NCBI GenBank assembly: GCA_963785155.1
Contig: CAWAUB010000004.1
Coordinates: 663,424 to 727,423, forward strand
Direction of reading: 5' to 3'
From: DASUSH01 sp963785155
GTDB taxonomy: Bacteria; Actinomycetota; Thermoleophilia; Solirubrobacterales; 70-9
Length of the DNA stretch: 64,000 nucleotides
The translations under genes were made by a program, and so were the position numbers. The notes below the pieces were generated by a model. The model had not been told where the DNA came from, made no database searches, and saw only the letters and a program-made list of their open reading frames with translations. Positions 62,375-64,000 of the stretch are shown here, piece after piece; the first letter of the stretch is position 1; each line of letters begins with the position of its first letter.

Positions 62375-62381
62375 CCGAGCG

Positions 62382-62849
62382 CTAGTTCGGGGGCAGCGTT
62401 CCTCCGAGCTCGGTGATCATCACGGCGGCTGCCGGATTGATCGCGAGCCGGGGGGTGCGGCACGGGACCGGCCCGGAGTCGATTCCGAAAATGACGTTGA
62501 CCGTCATCTTGCCGGGGTCGACCTCCACCACGCGAAAGGCCTCGCGCGGCCACTCGGCGACCTGCTTACCGATCTGCCTTGGCTTGACAGACAGCGGGTG
62601 ATCCGGGTTGCGCGTGTTGAACTTGAAGACGAGCGCGTCGGTCTGAGTTAGGGCGAGGCAGAAGTTGGCCGGGAGCCCCGTGCCTCGCGCCGTGTAGTGG
62701 CGCTGGAAGGGCGCGGCCAGCTCGATCTGGACCTCAAGATTGCCCTGGGCGGCATCACGCCAGATCGCCACGACCTTCTCCGCCTTCTCGGCCCCCATCT
62801 CCCCGCCGAAGTGGATCTTGTAGTCCTCGATGCGCTCGGCGATGCTCAT
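62382..62849 (-). CDS. Hypothetical protein, 155 residues
   Basis: Starts MSIAERIEDYKIHFGGEMGA. Soluble, beta-rich, with a Cys pair (ANFCLALTQTD; VPCRTPRLA) and a Pro-rich end. It follows ychF in the opposite orientation, 7 bases apart at the 3' ends. No family recognised and no motif of catalytic type seen. Codon use is slightly less GC-extreme than neighbouring genes, in line with the accessory character of the following 800 bases. Confidence 0.7.
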   Translation of the reverse strand: MSIAERIEDYKIHFGGEMGAEKAEKVVAIWRDAAQGNLEVQIELAAPFQRHYTARGTGLPANFCLALTQTDALVFKFNTRNPDHPLSVKPRQIGKQVAEWPREAFRVVEVDPGKMTVNVIFGIDSGPVPCRTPRLAINPAAAVMITELGGTLPPN

Positions 62850-62863
62850 GGAGCCAAGTTAAA

Positions 62864-62874
62864 GGGTCAGACCC
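62864..62874. repeat. Palindrome GGGTCAGACCC ahead of the accessory segment
   Basis: Fourth copy of the element, here intergenic, 15 bases upstream of the start of the hypothetical gene at 62382-62849. Flanked by AAA and CTGG. Confidence 0.5.
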
Positions 62875-62982
62875 CTGGCAAGTATCAGAGCGCCACACGT
62901 ACCGCCCGGCCCTGGGAAGCCGGAGATTGCGCCTTGCTCAAGGACAGCGCTACCGAAACCTCTAGGAAGTCCATAGAGCCTG

Positions 62983-62999
62983 CTAGGGTTATGCCCTAG
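62983..62999 (+). promoter_or_regulatory. Hairpin directly before the start codon of the 63000 gene
   Basis: CTAGGG (62983-62988) pairs with CCCTAG (62994-62999) over a TTATG loop, and the ATG begins at the next base. It would occlude ribosome binding, so it may be a translational control site or mark a leaderless start. Confidence 0.35.
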
Positions 63000-63498
63000 A
63001 TGAACCCCAGCGAAGACCTTCAGATTAACCTCACGGACGACGCCGACATTCGCGCGAAGCTTCCGCATGCGGAGGCGATCCTTGAAGTCAAGCGCCGCGA
63101 GGCCGAAGCCGCAGATCGGGAAGTCAGCTATTGGTTGGACTTGGTCACCTTCCTCGCCAAGCGCGGGGGCGAGATCCGCCCAAGGTCAAGATTCGCGAGG
63201 TCTTCCCCGGCGGCAGGGTGCGAGCGGCCAACCCTCCCCGCAAGGCCGCTCCGGGACAGGACAAGGCAGTTGAAGCTCTGGAAGCGCGGGGCGTCCGATG
63301 GGGCCAACCGCACTCTTTCGGTTTATGAATGCGGAGGGCTTGGAGACCCCCACGAACGTGAACGCCCTCGGAGCGAACCTCTGGGCTGCCCACAAGAACG
63401 GGCGGGTCAAGAAGACCTCGGACGGCGACTACGCCCCCCTTGACTGGGAGTCCACGGACGAAACTCTTCTTGCCTCGGAGGAGGCGAACAAGAAATGA
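63000..63498 (+). CDS. Hypothetical protein with HARE-like winged-helix C-terminus, frame broken twice
   Basis: Three frames join into one protein of about 166 residues. The first part is MNPSEDLQINLTDDADIRAK with a coiled-coil stretch, DLVTFLAKRGGEIR; then KVKIREVFPGGRVRAANPPR; then MGPTALFRFMNAEGLETPTN, VNALGANLWAAHKNGRVKKT and SDGDYAPL. The last part has the rhythm of a HARE-HTH winged helix. One C added at 63179-63181 and one G at 63296 restore it. No catalytic motif. Lower GC than most genes here; an accessory or mobile origin is possible. Confidence 0.6.
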
Positions 63499-63546
63499 CG
63501 CCAGTGGCGTGCGGGTCCAAACCGCATTGCACCAGGCGGCAGAAGC

Positions 63547-63581
63547 CCCCGGGCGAGGAGATCATGGTTCCTCGCCCGGGG
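63547..63581. terminator. Long perfect hairpin downstream of the accessory gene
   Basis: CCCCGGGCGAGGA (63547-63559) pairs over all 13 bases with TCCTCGCCCGGGG (63569-63581) around a 9-base loop. It stands 48 bases after the stop at 63498. No T-run follows, so it may be a factor-dependent terminator, a protein site or part of a larger RNA. A 70-codon open frame (63495-63707) crosses it; this frame is not supported otherwise. Confidence 0.4.
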
Positions 63582-63595
63582 CAACCCACTTACTT

Positions 63596-63686
63596 GGAGC
63601 CCGCTTCCGGTGTGCTGTACCGGACTCCCCTTAGAAGGGATGGAAGCGTTGCTAGGCGCCGATGGGTCGGATTCCCACGGGCTCCG
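63596..63686 (+). other. Degenerate class II tRNA-like fold (Leu UAG-like)
   Basis: A perfect 7-bp acceptor stem GGAGCCC (63596-63602)/GGGCTCC (63679-63685) encloses a D-like arm (TCCGG/CCGGA), an anticodon-like arm with loop CTTAGAA (63630-63636, anticodon UAG, T33 and A37 present), a long variable region and a T-like arm with 7-base loop TCGGATT. The D-loop GG and the TTC of the T-loop are missing, and two arms have a mismatch. It is probably a decayed tRNA-Leu or a tRNA-like relic. Confidence 0.3.
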
Positions 63687-63792
63687 TTTACTTTCAGTAG
63701 CACATGATATGCGCTTAACGTGACGTGTTCAATGGCTGAGAGAAAGCGTCCGAGAAGCACGAGCCCACCCCGCCCCGCGAGGACGTAGGCCC

Positions 63793-64000
63793 TTAGGTTT
63801 CGTCGAACGCCTCGCGCAGGCGCTTCGGCGCACGCTGGCGCCAGGACTCGGTGAGTAGCTCGGCGAGCTCCGTTGGGTCGACCGTGGTGAGGCGGACGAG
63901 GATCATCGGGTAGTCCTCGGAGTGCGGGGTGATGAAGAACGTGTCGTCGTCCGATTGGAGCAGGGCCTCGCGCTCGTCGGGATCGGTGAAAAGCACGAGC
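63793..64000 (-). CDS. MmcQ/YjbR-family protein (partial, continues beyond the window)
   Basis: Only the C-terminal 69 residues are seen; the frame is open through the window edge. The segments LFTDPDEREALLQSDDDTFF, HSEDYPMILVRL and TESWRQRAPKRL match the C-terminal half of MmcQ/YjbR proteins, a CyaY-like fold of unclear biochemical role sometimes described as DNA-binding. The stop is at 63793. Confidence 0.72.
   Translation of the reverse strand, partial: LVLFTDPDEREALLQSDDDTFFITPHSEDYPMILVRLTTVDPTELAELLTESWRQRAPKRLREAFDET

Noticed and set aside
63495..63707. 70-codon frame overlapping the stop of the accessory gene
   Set aside because: The ATGA overlap is attractive, but it crosses a 13-bp perfect hairpin and the tRNA-like fold and has no recognisable protein features.

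Overview
The window looks like a chromosomal segment of a very GC-rich Gram-positive bacterium, most likely an actinobacterium of the class Thermoleophilia (inference). Supporting signs are GC-rich third codon positions, many GTG/TTG starts, a DivIVA-family protein, a LAL-type LuxR regulator, a DUF1385 protein and a heme/cytochrome c maturation operon without an outer-membrane component. Most of it is ordinary housekeeping sequence.

Layout. 1-18.4 kb: end of a sugar-nucleotide epimerase, pyrE, a lipoprotein, an aldehyde dehydrogenase, two divergent secreted enzymes (a glycoside-hydrolase-like barrel and a gingipain-type C25 peptidase), tRNA-Arg(CCT), an RTX-repeat protein, a secreted BNR-like protein, a LAL regulator, galT, a slipin/NfeD pair and a TlpA-like thioredoxin. 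18.4-31 kb: an unusual SF2 helicase behind a hairpin-rich leader, then a long minus-strand run: ccmA-ccmB-ccsA-ccmD-hemA-hemC-cobA/hemD, two secreted proteins, a SAM hydrolase and birA. 31-42.9 kb: a cupredoxin, an aldehyde dehydrogenase, a Nudix hydrolase, rarA, an M20 peptidase, a DUF1385 protein, a short FtsH-like protease, a P450, methylmalonyl-CoA epimerase and a Phd/PIN toxin-antitoxin pair.

The most interesting part is 42.98-57.15 kb, a ribosomal peptide (RiPP) locus of the TOMM type with nitrile-hydratase-like (NHLP) leaders. Two tandem precursors of 120 and 121 residues carry 109-residue leaders of equal length and tiny Cys/Ser cores (CCSSILSCCCC and CSSSIISCCCCC). They are followed by a fused leader-binding/YcaO cyclodehydratase and a SagB-type dehydrogenase. 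Across an unrelated phosphatase lies a convergent export operon: HlyD-type adaptor, C39-peptidase ABC transporter and a second NHLM-type ABC transporter. A GAF protein and a BtrH-like protein sit next to it. The predicted product is a very short, nearly contiguous poly-thiazole/oxazole peptide, matured after an AGA motif and exported.

57-64 kb: an acyl-CoA ligase, a membrane protein, a methyltransferase, a PAP2 phosphatase, ychF, and a short accessory-looking stretch (62.85-63.8 kb) with palindromes, a winged-helix-like gene and a degenerate tRNA-like fold.

A caution for every reader: at least ten genes, including hemA, hemC, rarA and galT, are interrupted by single frame changes. Several are exactly repaired by adding one base to a homopolymer. 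This points to sequencing or assembly indels rather than gene decay. The affected genes are given here as single features with the likely break described.
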